The position numbers and the translations under genes were made by a program. A stretch of 64,000 nt of DNA from Aporrectodea caliginosa (lineage: Eukaryota; Annelida; Clitellata; Crassiclitellata; Lumbricidae): assembly GCA_020284085.1 (NCBI GenBank), contig JACEVL010000029.1, positions 790,348-854,347 of the forward strand, read 5' to 3'. The number at the start of each line of letters is the position of its first letter. The stretch's first letter is position 1. Positions 1 through 12,700 of the stretch are shown here, piece by piece. Under the pieces are notes generated by a model. It had not been told where the DNA came from, made no database searches, and worked only from the letters and a program-made list of their open reading frames with translations.

Positions 1-995
1 AGCCCACATGGACAACACATAGGCAAATAAATGCCTAGCAGATACAATGTGTGATTAAGACGACCCGTCAATCATGTTGACTGCCACACTTGCATCAGGG
101 AGAGCTTGTATGTAAGCATGCATATGTATCAGCACACTTAGTGCAGCGCATTTCAAGTGCCTCACAAATGCGCCGGACATGCAGCATAACATATCCAGAA
201 TCAACAAAGTCACATGTCCAAGATGAGCCTTGCATATAAATGACATACCATCACTTGAGCAACTATTTTCAATTTCAGATTATCTTTGTTCATCACTTCA
301 AACCGATCCAGAGGAATTGACAAGTATGTGGGTGGAGCTGAGCCCTCACTTGTTGGCTAAGGGAGAAAGCTCTGAGCTGATGTTTTTTTTATGACACTAC
401 CGAGAATTACAGTGGATATATGAATTTACTCTGGTAGGAGTTGTTACAGGTGTTGGATGATAATTAGGGAGAATTGAAGGGAGAAATGTCACTTGCTGGT
501 TTTTCATCAGTGGTTTAAAATGTGCATCAAATATGAGAACTAGTTCTATTTGCATGACCCAGTTCAAAATCGTTTCTCCTTGGATCACAAGTGTAGTCAA
601 TGTTCACAATGCCCTGTTGTACTGTCACTGCTTTCCACTACCTTGACAACTCTGGTTCACATGGTACGCAGACAACCATGTGGTCTCTGATACTGATAAG
701 CTAAGCTCAGAGACCGATTTAGTCATGTCCCCAACCATAATCCCCTATGAATATATTCCTGTATGGGCTACATGAAGCCCAAATTTAGGGGTTATATGAA
801 GCCCATATGGGAATGTTGTCTTGTGGTCATCCATGTGGGCATGATAGTTGACTGGTTAGAAAGCTTGGATTTTAATGCAGAGTATAGTTGAGCCTAACCT
901 CAGTTATACTGCATACGGAATTTGGGCAAGTCCTTCACGCACAATGCTTCGAGCCTCATATTCAAATTTACTGACCCTGCACGTATAATAAATGC

Positions 996-1026
<31 letters not shown>

Positions 1027-1143
1027 ATGTGAATATTGTCATGTGGGCTTTTTATGTCCTACAATGCTGGTGCTATTGGGTACTAAGGTGTGTGACACAA
1101 TGATCTATAGACAACACACTTGGTAACAGATCATGTGTTTACA
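1..1143. other. Downstream flank of PDLIM-like gene: nothing coding recognised
   Basis: AT-rich. 720-840 has repeated TATGGG/GAAGCCCA words, and 985-1020 is an (AAT)n tract ending a SINE-like tail. Confidence 0.5.
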
Positions 1144-1442
1144 GGTTCAACTCCGTGCAACGACTTTGGGAAAGGTGCTTGCGAACACATGCCTCTGTCA
1201 CCAAGCAATATAATCAGGTACTGGAGTATGCTGGAGTATGCTGGAGTATGCTGGAAAGTAAACAGGAAGTCCTGAGATGCACTAACACCATGTCCAGAAC
1301 CTTGGGATCCGTCCATTGCCAGCTCAATGACCGAGTGAAGGAAATGAAGGCCTTCCCTATGTTCGACATGGGATATGGGAGCTCTACATACTGCTGGGAG
1401 CGGAGAACAAGTTTATCCGAGGAAAAGCCAAGTAAACCATAA
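1144..1442 (+). pseudogene. Possible coding remnant of unknown gene
   Basis: Plus-strand open frame after an acceptor-like TGTTTACAG: RLWERCLRTHASVTKQYNQ, then CTNTMSRTLGSVHCQLNDRV. Codon-like and helical in character, with a vague resemblance to C-terminal helices of BORC/BLOC-type subunits, but interrupted by the CTGGAGTATG repeat and without a clear gene around it. It could be an exon of a gene entering from the left, a processed remnant, or chance. Confidence 0.25.
1219..1253 (+). repeat. 10-11 bp tandem repeat (CTGGAGTATG)
   Basis: TACTGGAGTATGCTGGAGTA repeated about three times. Confidence 0.85.
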
Positions 1443-2346
1443 AATATTCAAAGACAACAAACACAAAATTTTTGGCAAAATAAGGAGTTAGCAAAACAAT
1501 TACTTTCCAAGGCAAAATATTAAACTGCATCTAAGCAAAAGAAAATTGCTTCAACTGCTTTTTTAAACATAGGACTACTTCAAATTACACAGCAAAAGAA
1601 AATAGCTTCCTCTTAATGTATTTCATACAAATACAAAAATAATTAAAAACTCTGAACGCTTTGTTCCACTAAATTTATGAGACACATTTATCTGTTATTC
1701 TACGTTTCTACTTCCTCACTGATGATGTCATACGTGAACGTCTTATACGCAGCATAACGAATTAATGTTACATGTTCAAGCCTTCCCATTAGTACTTTGT
1801 TACACGTACATTTACTGTGGGAAAACATGCTGAAGCACAACGACATAAGCAGCGCCATTAATCTTCAAACCAGCCTAATAGCAAAATCATTATCTCGGAA
1901 TGAAACCATCTAAGAAGATGTCACAAGAAGCACCACACTGAAGCTCAACGCTGAGAACTGTTACAAAAACACAAATGAGAACTAAAATGAAATGCTGAAT
2001 TGCCTCTTTGAATAGGCAAGTAGATAAACTTGAACAGGTAAGTGACAATCTTTAAAGTACTTTAGCACTGCAGAAGCACAACAATTTAACCAAGAGGCCA
2101 TCCGTTCATAGTTAAGCAGAGTCAAGTATCACGAAGCATCAAAATTCAAATGCACTGAAACTTATTCACAGAACAAATTGTATACTTCAAGCTGTTGCTT
2201 TGATGTGGAAATTCAAATAAAGAGGGCCATAATGAAAAATACCACTATCACATACCACTATCACCTGACCACATTGCAAAAGTCCTGTATATCAACTAAT
2301 TCCATGTATTGCCACTTTGTGTTCACTATATTTATGACGTTAGCCT

Positions 2347-2406
2347 TTAACACTTTAACGACGAGAGTAAAAGCAACTGGGAAAGTAGCTAGTCGTTTAA
2401 GTGTAA
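2347..2406 (-). mobile_element. Palindromic mini-element, copy 1
   Basis: TTAACACTTTAACGACGAGA ... ends inverted (AGTCGTTTAAGTGTAA), with the core CAACTGGGAAA. Same family as copies at 2901, 37793, 60760 and 62193. Confidence 0.65.
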
Positions 2407-2900
2407 GTCTGTAATGTCTACATCCTGAATCATGCTGCCTGTTCACACAAAGTTTGGGTAAGTCTTCACATATACCAGGTAATGTGTGAAATGGGACATT
2501 CATAGTTTTCATACCGCACAATTCTAAGAACATTTAACGGCTACTTCACATACCTTCAAAACAGAATGGCTACTAGCAACAGTCACTGGTAAAAGGTGAT
2601 GTACATAAAAGAAGCCTTGTTTAAAGTACTTGGTGTAAGCACAAGTGACTACAAGTACTTGAGTAGCAGGTACAAATACCAGTGGCAAGTAGTCAGAAGC
2701 ACAAGCAATTTAAACAAGTACTGCCTAAACCTTATTCTCTTAATTGCAGCATAAGCAACTTTGATTGCACTCAAGGAATACCATACAAAAGTTGCCATCT
2801 TTACTCTTACCCATGCTTAGATAGCCTTCCACATGTATAAACAGTATACAGTCTACTTCTTTCCAATAATAGCTCAACAATTGTTGCAAATGCAAGTACC

Positions 2901-2970
2901 TTAACACTGTAATGACTAGCGGCATTGGTTTCCCAGTCACTTTTAGTACACGCTCATCATTAAAGCGTTA
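2901..2970 (+). mobile_element. Palindromic mini-element, copy 2
   Basis: TTAACACTGTAATGACTAGC, core GGTTTCCCAGTCACTTTTAG, end CGCTCATCATTAAAGCGTTA. Terminal inverted repeats of the TTAACRCTTTAACGA type. Confidence 0.7.
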
Positions 2971-3650
2971 AAACCGTTATTACTACTCCAGTACTATTGC
3001 AGGCTATATGGTATTCAAGTTACTCCACAAAGACAGACAGAGAAGGGGAATAGAGAAAATGTTGCAGTGCAATTCAGAAATTGACACAGAAGCAGAAACA
3101 AAGAAGTAAAAGGCAGAGATCAGTTGCTTTGTACATCTGCTCTGACTACACTGTCACTTGAGAATGCAAAGTTAGAATGTTTAGAGGTTCAAACAAGTTC
3201 TACGACCCACATTTAAACTGTATTTTTAAATTCGTTAACAATCGTTTCACAAATGATTTTTTGTTAGATGTTCCAATACTGTCAGCAGTCTCAATTTGCA
3301 CAACCACAGCCAATTAAGTAAATTTCTAAACAGCGACGATAGTGATTGAAGACAATTTACAGACAATTTTGGCAATTGCAAGGTTATTTAGCAAATGTGA
3401 GGCACATACTAAGGATCTGATAGCTACAGAAGCATAAAAAACATTACAAAAACTAATTAGCAGAAAGTCACAAAATACCATCACAGCATCAGCCTACAAT
3501 GATCACTGAAATTAGAGTTTCAATCAAAGTAGCCACTTTGCAGTATTATTCAATTTTCATCTAACAATGCAAAAGTTGTTGCTAGGCAAGAACTAGGGTG
3601 GAAGCCAGGTGGACGACGTAACACTCTTTCAGCTAAATTGCCTGTTATGA

Positions 3651-3731
3651 TTAAGCAGAGCCATGCTTCTTGCAGTAGGGCTTTCCATTCTTGGCGTAGA
3701 AACTTTGGCCATCAAGATTTATTTGACACAT
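3651..3731 (-). CDS. PDLIM-like exon 15: LIM3 C-terminal finger and stop
   Basis: 81 nt, acceptor GTTTGTAG. Encodes MCQINLDGQSFYAKNGKPYC then KKHGSA and TAA at 3653-3651. The last His is the eighth LIM3 ligand, and the protein ends four codons later, as in other three-LIM family members. Confidence 0.93.
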   Translation of the reverse strand: MCQINLDGQSFYAKNGKPYCKKHGSA

Positions 3732-6700
3732 CTACAAACACAAAGAGACTTTTGAAACATGTTTCAATACAGCACCCACAACTGCTAGAATCTATTGATT
3801 TGAGACTAAGTAGTCTGATTTCTGTTTTTTGCATACTCCTATTTACGTGTACTAATTTTAATTCTTGTTGGTTGTGTACATAAATCTAAAGTGGAAACTC
3901 AAAATCTCATGAGTTGTCGGTCATTTGTTTTACAACACCAAAATTAGATTTTGATCTGTGTTCGTGCACTTTGGTAATCTGTAAAATTGTCGACCCCCGC
4001 TCTTTTTCAACAACTAAAACACTGGTGCCACTACCATATTGAATAGTCCTGAATCGCTTTGGTGATTGTTCTTCATCAACTAAATGTTAACAATTACAGC
4101 AATTAGTTGTTTTTCAACACCAAAGATCGCCATCAACATCTCGGTCCTTGCAATCTGTAAGATACATGTTGCCCTGCAGCATGGCAATATGGATCACTGA
4201 CAGTTTCTACACCAGGTCACTAATTCCGTAAGTGGGTGCTAAATTGCTAAAGTCCTGAAGTGATTAGCATAAGATGGTTATAAATCATAGAAAATTTCCC
4301 CAAATTAGCAAAATATAATCTTGGAATGCATCAAAATTTTATTTTCACAAATTATGAACACAGCCAAAAATTGGGTTTGAATTGAAACATCAAATGCTAC
4401 TGCTTTTGTAGCACCCAGTCAATTCCATATGCTAGTCTTTATTCAACATTACGAAGCACTGTATATTTTGCCTGTACATCTATTAGGCAGAACCGCACCT
4501 TCTCGGTCGTTGGCCCCTCTGTCTGGAATGGGCTCACCTTGGCACTACGTTTTCTCCTCAGTGTCCACTCCAATATGTCTGTTCTAACCTCAAAACTGTC
4601 CTTTTTAGCCATGCTGGGGTTGGGAGCACTTCTGAGTAGTAGCCTTGAAGGGGTGCTATATAAATCTCTGTATCGTATGAATGAATGAATTTAATAAAAC
4701 TGACTTTAGTAAAAATTTCATAAATACTAACCACACATTTGAAACAGTCTGAATGCCACATGCGTGACAAAGCATCAACCCATGGATCACTATCGTCAAT
4801 GGGAAACTGGCAGCCATGACACTTGGTCTGGAACATAATGTTCCAGTCTGAAACAAACACAAGAACTTGTTCTCAGTTACCAACTATACATGCACATGTA
4901 TGCCAAGTACTTTTCAGGTTTTAAAATCAGATCCATGACTGTCAACAATATTGGGAAAACATGGTGTCAATAAAAATACCAGTACAACACTTAAAAATAC
5001 TTTTACACCTACAAACCACATTTATTAATCAGGAAAGCAAAATCGTGATAGAGATAGTATGCTAGTGGTGTAACTAACTTTCAGCTCAGCATTGTTACAT
5101 AATAATTTCGCCAATTTTAAGCTGACCATATAATCATTTCAAAGTATGTGGAAGAGGTGAAATAACATTGGGGGAAAACGTCAGTCAGCTAGAGTTTGGT
5201 GAACATCTATTACAGCTGAAAAACAAGGGCAAACTCAACTAAACGCTCTTACAGAACAAGCTTTTGCTAATTTTTGGTAAACAATATGCAAGTTATACAT
5301 TTTTCACGAATTTTCCTTAGAAAAGCACCAGTATCAGACTTTCGAAACTTACTGATCCAAGCAGTAGTGATTTGCTATCATTTAATATTGTGCCAATGTT
5401 TAGGCGTTAAATGACAGTAAATACAACAGACAATGGAAGAACGATCAAAAGGCCAAACTCCAACCTTTTTCACAGTATGGCTCTCCATTTTCCATATGAA
5501 ACAAACCACCAGTAATTGGACGCTGGCATTTGATGCACACAAAACAACTTGCATGAAACTTTTGATTCACAGCAGAAACGACGTCCTAAAATCAACACCA
5601 AAATCATGTATAAAAGTCCTTTAAGGTTAATTACAACAAAGTGCTTAAAAACCTTGTGATTTATAAATCACTATATGATAGAGTTTCATTAATAACAAGT
5701 AATTAATTTAAGGTTTAAGTGAACAGAAAATCAACTACCAGAGCAGACTTTCATTAAGACTGTAAAGTTTCAAAACCTTGTTGCCAAACTTTGTGTAAAA
5801 GTTTCTAATTATACTTTTGTCAAACTACTGTCCAGTAGTCACTAATCTCCAAAGTCACAGATGTGAAGATAAGACACCAGACCACCAATGATGAGATGAG
5901 CACTTTGTAATTCAGTTTAGCCAAAGCTTGTCAAAGTTCCTAGCCAAACAGTGTCCTAAATAATTATGTTCTGCCGAGTTACGCTGGAGCTGGTCTGATG
6001 AGATCCAGGTCAGTATCTCAAAGTGGTCAGAGCTGACTAAGACATCTTCACCAATTAATCAATCCAACTTAACTTTTATCAGTATGAGAATTGTAAAAAA
6101 ATGGGGGGGGTAGACGTTGATTTATGTGAAGTTTGGGTGTGAAATGTAGACTTTACTGTGGGATCCTAAGAAAGACTACAGGGTTGAACCCCCACCCCTG
6201 GCAATTCTCACCCTGACTTTTATAGAGAGTAATTAACTTACATGAACAATACCAAGTTATCTAAGTGACACCCTGACTTTTATAGAGAGTAATTAACTTA
6301 CATGAACAATACCAAGTTTACCTAAGTGACCAATCTAATTTTACTTTTAGGCAAGTAAAGCACTTGTATTAACAATACCACATGCATCAAATTAACTAAT
6401 TTATCTGTATTTTTGTAGGAAAGTAATGAACTTACGCTAACAATACCAAGCCCACACTTTCCACATTTTGGGGCAAAGTGCAGCTCATAATCACGCTCAC
6501 AGTACAGTCGACCCTCCTCTTGTACAAATCCGACATCAACAAGAGAAGTGCCACAGCTGGGATTGGCACATACAAAATGGTCTGGACACCAGGTCTTGTC
6601 CAATGCTGAGATGTAAGGACCTCTAGCAGAAATATCAAACACATGTCCTAAAATAGTTGACAACTGACGGCATCAATTCATCTACAGCTGCAAAGTTCAA

Positions 6701-9700
6701 ATCATACTCAGAGCTCGTTACATCAGATATTGATGAGATCCATCCTAGATTGATTTTTAGCATATTGTAAAGAACATTCCTTTAATCCAACCTTTAAACA
6801 ACAAAAGAGATTCATAAAAAGGCTGAATGTCCGATGAGATTAGTTAAAAGCTTAGTTTAAAACTGATTTCCAGTCAAAAAGATATATGACCATGCATCAT
6901 GCAATGGTCATTGGACTTCGTCCTAATATGCTGAGTTCAAGCAGAATGTCATAAATTCATTTAAAGCATTTACCTAATCGATGATCCACACTCAGCACAG
7001 ACAGGAATCTTCAACGCCTCCAGTATTGCCGGCAGAGTCTTTGCTTCACCTGCTTTCCCAACATAAGCCTGACCTGTGCCAGACGGTGGTCTAGTCGGCT
7101 TAGTTTCCACTGGAACACTCGATGTAACTTTGTAGCTGGTTGCTACTGGAGGTCCACCTGCAAACCCGCCTCTGAAAATATATTATAAATTGAATGCACT
7201 ATATCGATAACAACATATTACACCAATACAGCATTCATTATATGGGCTTCTCGTCAAGTAAAGAATATGACATCAATTTACAATTCTATGTAACAACCAA
7301 ACTGTTGGCAATTTTAAGTGGCTAAAAAACAGCTATTGAACATTTAAATTCAATCTGTGTTACTTAAAACACATTTTAAGTAACAATAATTTTGTCAGCT
7401 ACTATTTGAAATACTTCAAAATTAAGATTCCTTGTATTAATTTGTTGTTCGCGTTTCAAAAGGAAAACTTTAAAAACTTTAAAAAGCATTTGGAAACATA
7501 CTTCAATGCATAAAAACTTTCTTACTCCAAATTCTTTTCCAGCTGGATCAATTTCTTTGATTGATTTATCTTTATTTCAACTCCAGTCTTTGGATTAACC
7601 TGAATCTGTGGTCGCCCCGATTCCTCGTCTTGAATCAGTTTCAGCGTTTCTGATGGCAAATACGGTTTCTTTCCAGACTCTAGAACTTCTGAGCTGCTGT
7701 TGTCTTTACCATTCGTCTTGGATAGTTTACTTGATGAGATGACGATCTTTTTACGCTCTGCTGGTGCATCAATTGTATCTTGAGGAGGTTCATTAGCAGG
7801 GCTAAATGAAAACAATATCAGAATTGTGAAAGAATCTACAATCAATATAAGAATTTGCAAAGACTTCTGAAAACAATATGAGATTCCCTGGCAAAATTTG
7901 AAAAATTGGAATATCTGAATATTTCTACAAACAACATCAGATTTCATGAAGACATCCATAACAAAATGGGAATCTTTACAGACTTCTAAAATAAAACCAG
8001 ATTCCATTAAACAAATCGTCCACTGGACACGTAAGTCCACATACTGAGTAGTATATGAAAGGGCAACCACAAGACAAAAACACAATGACACATAACGGAT
8101 GTCTCTCTCCCTCATATCAGCTGGAGAGGGAGTGCATCCGAGAAGATACCTTGGAAAGGCATGATACAAATTATGTATTAAATTACAATTAATATTGTAC
8201 TTAGACAAACATTAACCAATATGACATGTTAAGTTGATAGCTTTGGGGGACATAACACCACTTCATGTTAAGCGGAATAACACGTTATCCAGGAGTGCGC
8301 TAACAAGTCCATATTGTATCCCTAAAATCAATTCCTCTAGAGTTCATCACCTAGTTGATTCTACAAATGCAAAAAGAATTCTCATACAATAAACAGAATA
8401 AATAAACCTTACATAAAATAAAATGTTCATAAAATGCAAAACAGGACACTTTCTAAGCAAATAGTTGTCAAAAATTAACGGTCAAGTCATTAACCTTCTG
8501 GATAAGCCACTGCGAGTCGAAACTTAATTAGCACAGGCTGATTATTGTATGATTATTGATTTATGACAATGAAGCTATTAAGCATATATTAAAACATGTG
8601 AGGATTGCTGTATATCAATACCAAAACAGTGAGAAATACGACATATGAAGCAATGTAGAAATAAGAATATATTTTACAAAAGATGCACAACTATATTGAA
8701 TCTAATGAAATGATTTCTGTAGTGCTGTTATCACAGTGCAGTGGGTATCATATGACAATTACTCCAAAGTGAAATCATGATCCAGTATCATGAGGCATTG
8801 GAGACATCCAGTCAAAATCCAATAAAATAAAATGACACATCATATCATCTCGTGATATTCCTAGTAGGGTTGTTAATATCGGTTTTATTGGCAAACCGAT
8901 TATCGGTTTTTGAAAATCGATTGTAAACCGATTATCGTTTTTTATTGGCCTTCATAGAAAATTTAATGTATTATCATATAATGCAAGTTACTGAAAACCG
9001 ATAATCGCTACATACCATAACGTACGTCGTACGCACACGTACGGGGTTCTACTATTACCTCGTTAAATGAAAGACTCCTATTTATAATTGTTTGCAATAA
9101 TACGTCGCTGTGGGGGTTACTATTACCTGTTGGCTGTGGAACACTTCGTTTTATATATAAGAGGCAGCGATAATCGTTTTGTCAATAATGAAAACCGATA
9201 ATCGTTTTGATAATCGGATTTCCGATTATCGTTTAACATCCCTAATTCCTAGGCATGACAATGAAGCTATTAAGCATATATTAAAACATGTGAGGATTGC
9301 TGTATATCAATACCAAAACAGTGAGAAATACGACATATGAAGCAATGTAGAAATAAGAATATCTAGAGAACGACGTCACATATACAGTAGTCACATGCAG
9401 CATTAGTGTCCCGGGTAAACAGAGGGCTGGAAGAGCATTCCAGTTCCATGGCGCTGCCACCGCAGAAGCCTTTTCCGTGGTGGGCCCAGTGGTCTGTTGG
9501 CTCCCCAGGAGATATGCCTGCTCCCTGGGACTTTTACTGAAGACTTTCTTTACTAAGCTCAAAACCACTTTTTGGCACGTAGTCGGGGCCAGTCTGAGTA
9601 GCCCTCAGGAAGGCATAGCTATATAAATTTATGAATAAATCAAATGAAATACATAATATTATGCTTGCTGTGGATTTTGTAGAATTACACTAAAGCATCA

Positions 9701-12700
9701 CAATTCAATTAACTAGCACAGTCATTTTAAAATTTTGAACCAAAATATTTATCCATGCATGATAAATAATGTCTAATTAATAATTTGTTGCCTATTTATT
9801 GTTTATGTATGTTGCAGCACACATCAATCAGAGGCGCATAAAGGCAAGCTCAGACATTCCTGAGAACAAAGTAATGTAATGTAACAAGACATTTATAAAG
9901 CGCCACTTTAGAGTCTCTCATAAGCACTCAATAAGTGGCTTTTAAACAGCTGAAAAAGTGCATCTTTAAGAGTCTAGAGAAAAACATATAGTCACATGCA
10001 GCATTAGTGTCACAAACAGAGGGCCAGAAGAGCATTCCAGTTCCGCAGCACTGCCACTAAGAAGCCACGATGAGTACAGGTGCTCACCGGTGCTGGCTCG
10101 AAAGCAGGGAACAATCAAGACATTTTGCGAGGCAGACCAGAGCACCTACCAACCAGTTAGAGTGCCAACAGGAAGGCATAGCTTGAAAATGTGAAAGAAG
10201 CAATAAACACAATGCACAGAGTAGGTTTAAGTGAAACAGGTTTGTGTACCTTGGATTTGTTTTCTTTGATGGCACAACAATCGTTTTACGTTCCACAGGA
10301 ACATCGATCGTAACATCAAAACTGGAGCAAACAGATCAAAAACATTTCTCAGGATTCAGAATTCTATTAAGAAAACAAACAGCATGTAAGATCCCTTATA
10401 CCAAGCCAACACCTAAGACAAAACTCGTAGGTATCAAAGTGGGAAAAAATCCAGTTAAAAATAGCAAGTATATGCATAAAAGCAAGTTCAGATGTATCTG
10501 AGGGCAATGTAACAGCGGGAATAAATGCAATTCAAAGAGTATGTGAAACAGATTTTGTGTACCTTGGATCTGTTGTCTTTGATGGCACAACAATTGTTTT
10601 ACGTTCCACAGGAACATCGATCGTAACATCAAAGCTGAGCAAACAGATCAAAAACATTTATCAGGTTTTCAGGATTCTACTAAGACCACAAACAGTATGA
10701 AAGATCTTTCATACCAAGCCAACACTTAAGACAAAACTACCTGGTATGTATCAAAGTGATCAGTGGCGTAACGAAGGGGAGGGGCAGAGGGGTGTAGTCG
10801 CCCCCAGGCGCAGCACCAAAGGGGCGCAAAATTAGATTTCAGTGGCACACAGTACTATGACACGAACGATTAAAAGTCAACAAGAAAATTAAAAGGGGGC
10901 ACAGTCATCAACCCTTGCCCTGGGTGTTGAAACCCTTCGTTACGCCACTGAATGTGATAAAACAAATTTAGCTAAAAATAGCAAATACATGCATAAAGGC
11001 AAGTTCAGACGTATCTGAGGAAATGTAACAGCAGGAATAAATATAATTCAACGAGTATCGGAAACAGATTTTGTGTACCTTGGTTCTGTTGTCTTTGACG
11101 GCACAACAATTGTTTTACGTTCTACAGGAACATCGACCATAACATCAGTACTGGAGAAAAAATTCAGAAACATTTCTCATAACATCAATACTGGATAAAA
11201 CAGATCAAAACATTTATCAGGTTTTCAGAATTCTATTAAGACCACAAAAAGCATGAAAGATCATTTGTACCAAGCCAACACCTAAGGCAAAACTAGATAT
11301 CAAAGCAATCACAAAAATCTAGCTACCAAACACAGCCATAACAACAAGACACCAAAACAAAAAATTGTATAAATATAATTGTAGGGCCTATGTTACGACC
11401 TACATGCAAAAGTAGTAACAGAAAAAACACTAAGTTAAAGTAAACATTACAAGAAAGAAGAAAAGTTAGCTGACCCTGTATGAACTTCATGAACTTGTTT
11501 CATTTGCTCCTCGCGAGCCTCTGTGACTTTAGTTTCAGAGTAGAGGCCAGCTGGTGAGTTGTATTGTCGGCTGACTCCTGGCTTAACTGGTTTTACTGAA
11601 GGGGGTCCCGCTGTCTCTTTTCCAGTAGATGGCTTTACACCAATTGCTGGTTTTTTGCCCGCAGACAAACCGCCAACAGGTGATTGATTCCTAACTGTCA
11701 ATTTAGAAATGCCTGTGCATGAAACAAGAGAAAAAGGGCATATTAATTCAACACAAATGTGAAACATATGAATCAATTTGTAATGGCAACTGTGCAGCAG
11801 AAAACATCTCCATAACATCAGGATTGTCCAATTAACACCATCAAACAGTTTTGCAGAGAACACAGAAAGTAAGAAGATTTTAAATAATTCATTTCTTTTG
11901 TTCCAATCACAAGTCACTTGTCTAATTTATTATAATATTCTGCTTACAACAATGTCAAGCACTTGGAAATAAGTCATCTGTAGGTGCTTACAAGCAATTA
12001 ATTTTCCTATTGATAGTCTCATTGACAAGCGGCTCTAGAAATGGTATAAATGAAATTCTACCAAATTACAACTGGCTAACCACAATTCCTTGAACTGGAA
12101 GACCAATTGAAACAATAATAATAGCCGACAAACTTTGCTACCAGAAAATTTTATTTATCATTATATTAATTAATTAATCATAAAAATTTTCTATTATCAG
12201 AACTTACCTTCACCACTGTCCATGGCACTCTGTAGCAGCTTGAAAGAGCGGGACTGAAGACTTGGGTCAACATATCCGTGGTAACGGGGTGAATCAGAGC
12301 CCTGCTGTTCCTCAACCTGGGCACTATGCACTGGCGGTGGATGCACCTCCGGCAGGGAAGGTGGCGGAGGAAAATCATCCTTAGCGGAAGTAACTTTGGA
12401 ATGAGAATCAGCTTTCTCAGAAGTCACATCTCCTGAGTGGGTAGATTCAAAAGTTGCACTGAAAGACTTGGCTCCGTGGCCCTCCTTAGACAAAACACTA
12501 GACAAAGGATGAAAGGTTGTTCATCAGCAAGAAATAAAAAAGCATCAGATGGTGACCCTTGTGCTCTGAGTAATACCTAACACAGCTTAACACTGGTGGC
12601 TGGCTTTCGCATTCTGTGTATAATACTGTATATGTTCAAATTCCAGTATATCGTGTAAAAAATTGTGATACACAGCTGATACGTGACCTTTAAATAAGAT

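Larger units (their letters stand above)
1443..3650. other. 3' flank/3' UTR side of PDLIM-like gene
   Basis: Contains two palindromic mini-elements (2347, 2901). I find no canonical AATAAA on the minus strand here, so the 3' end of the transcript is not located. Confidence 0.5.
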
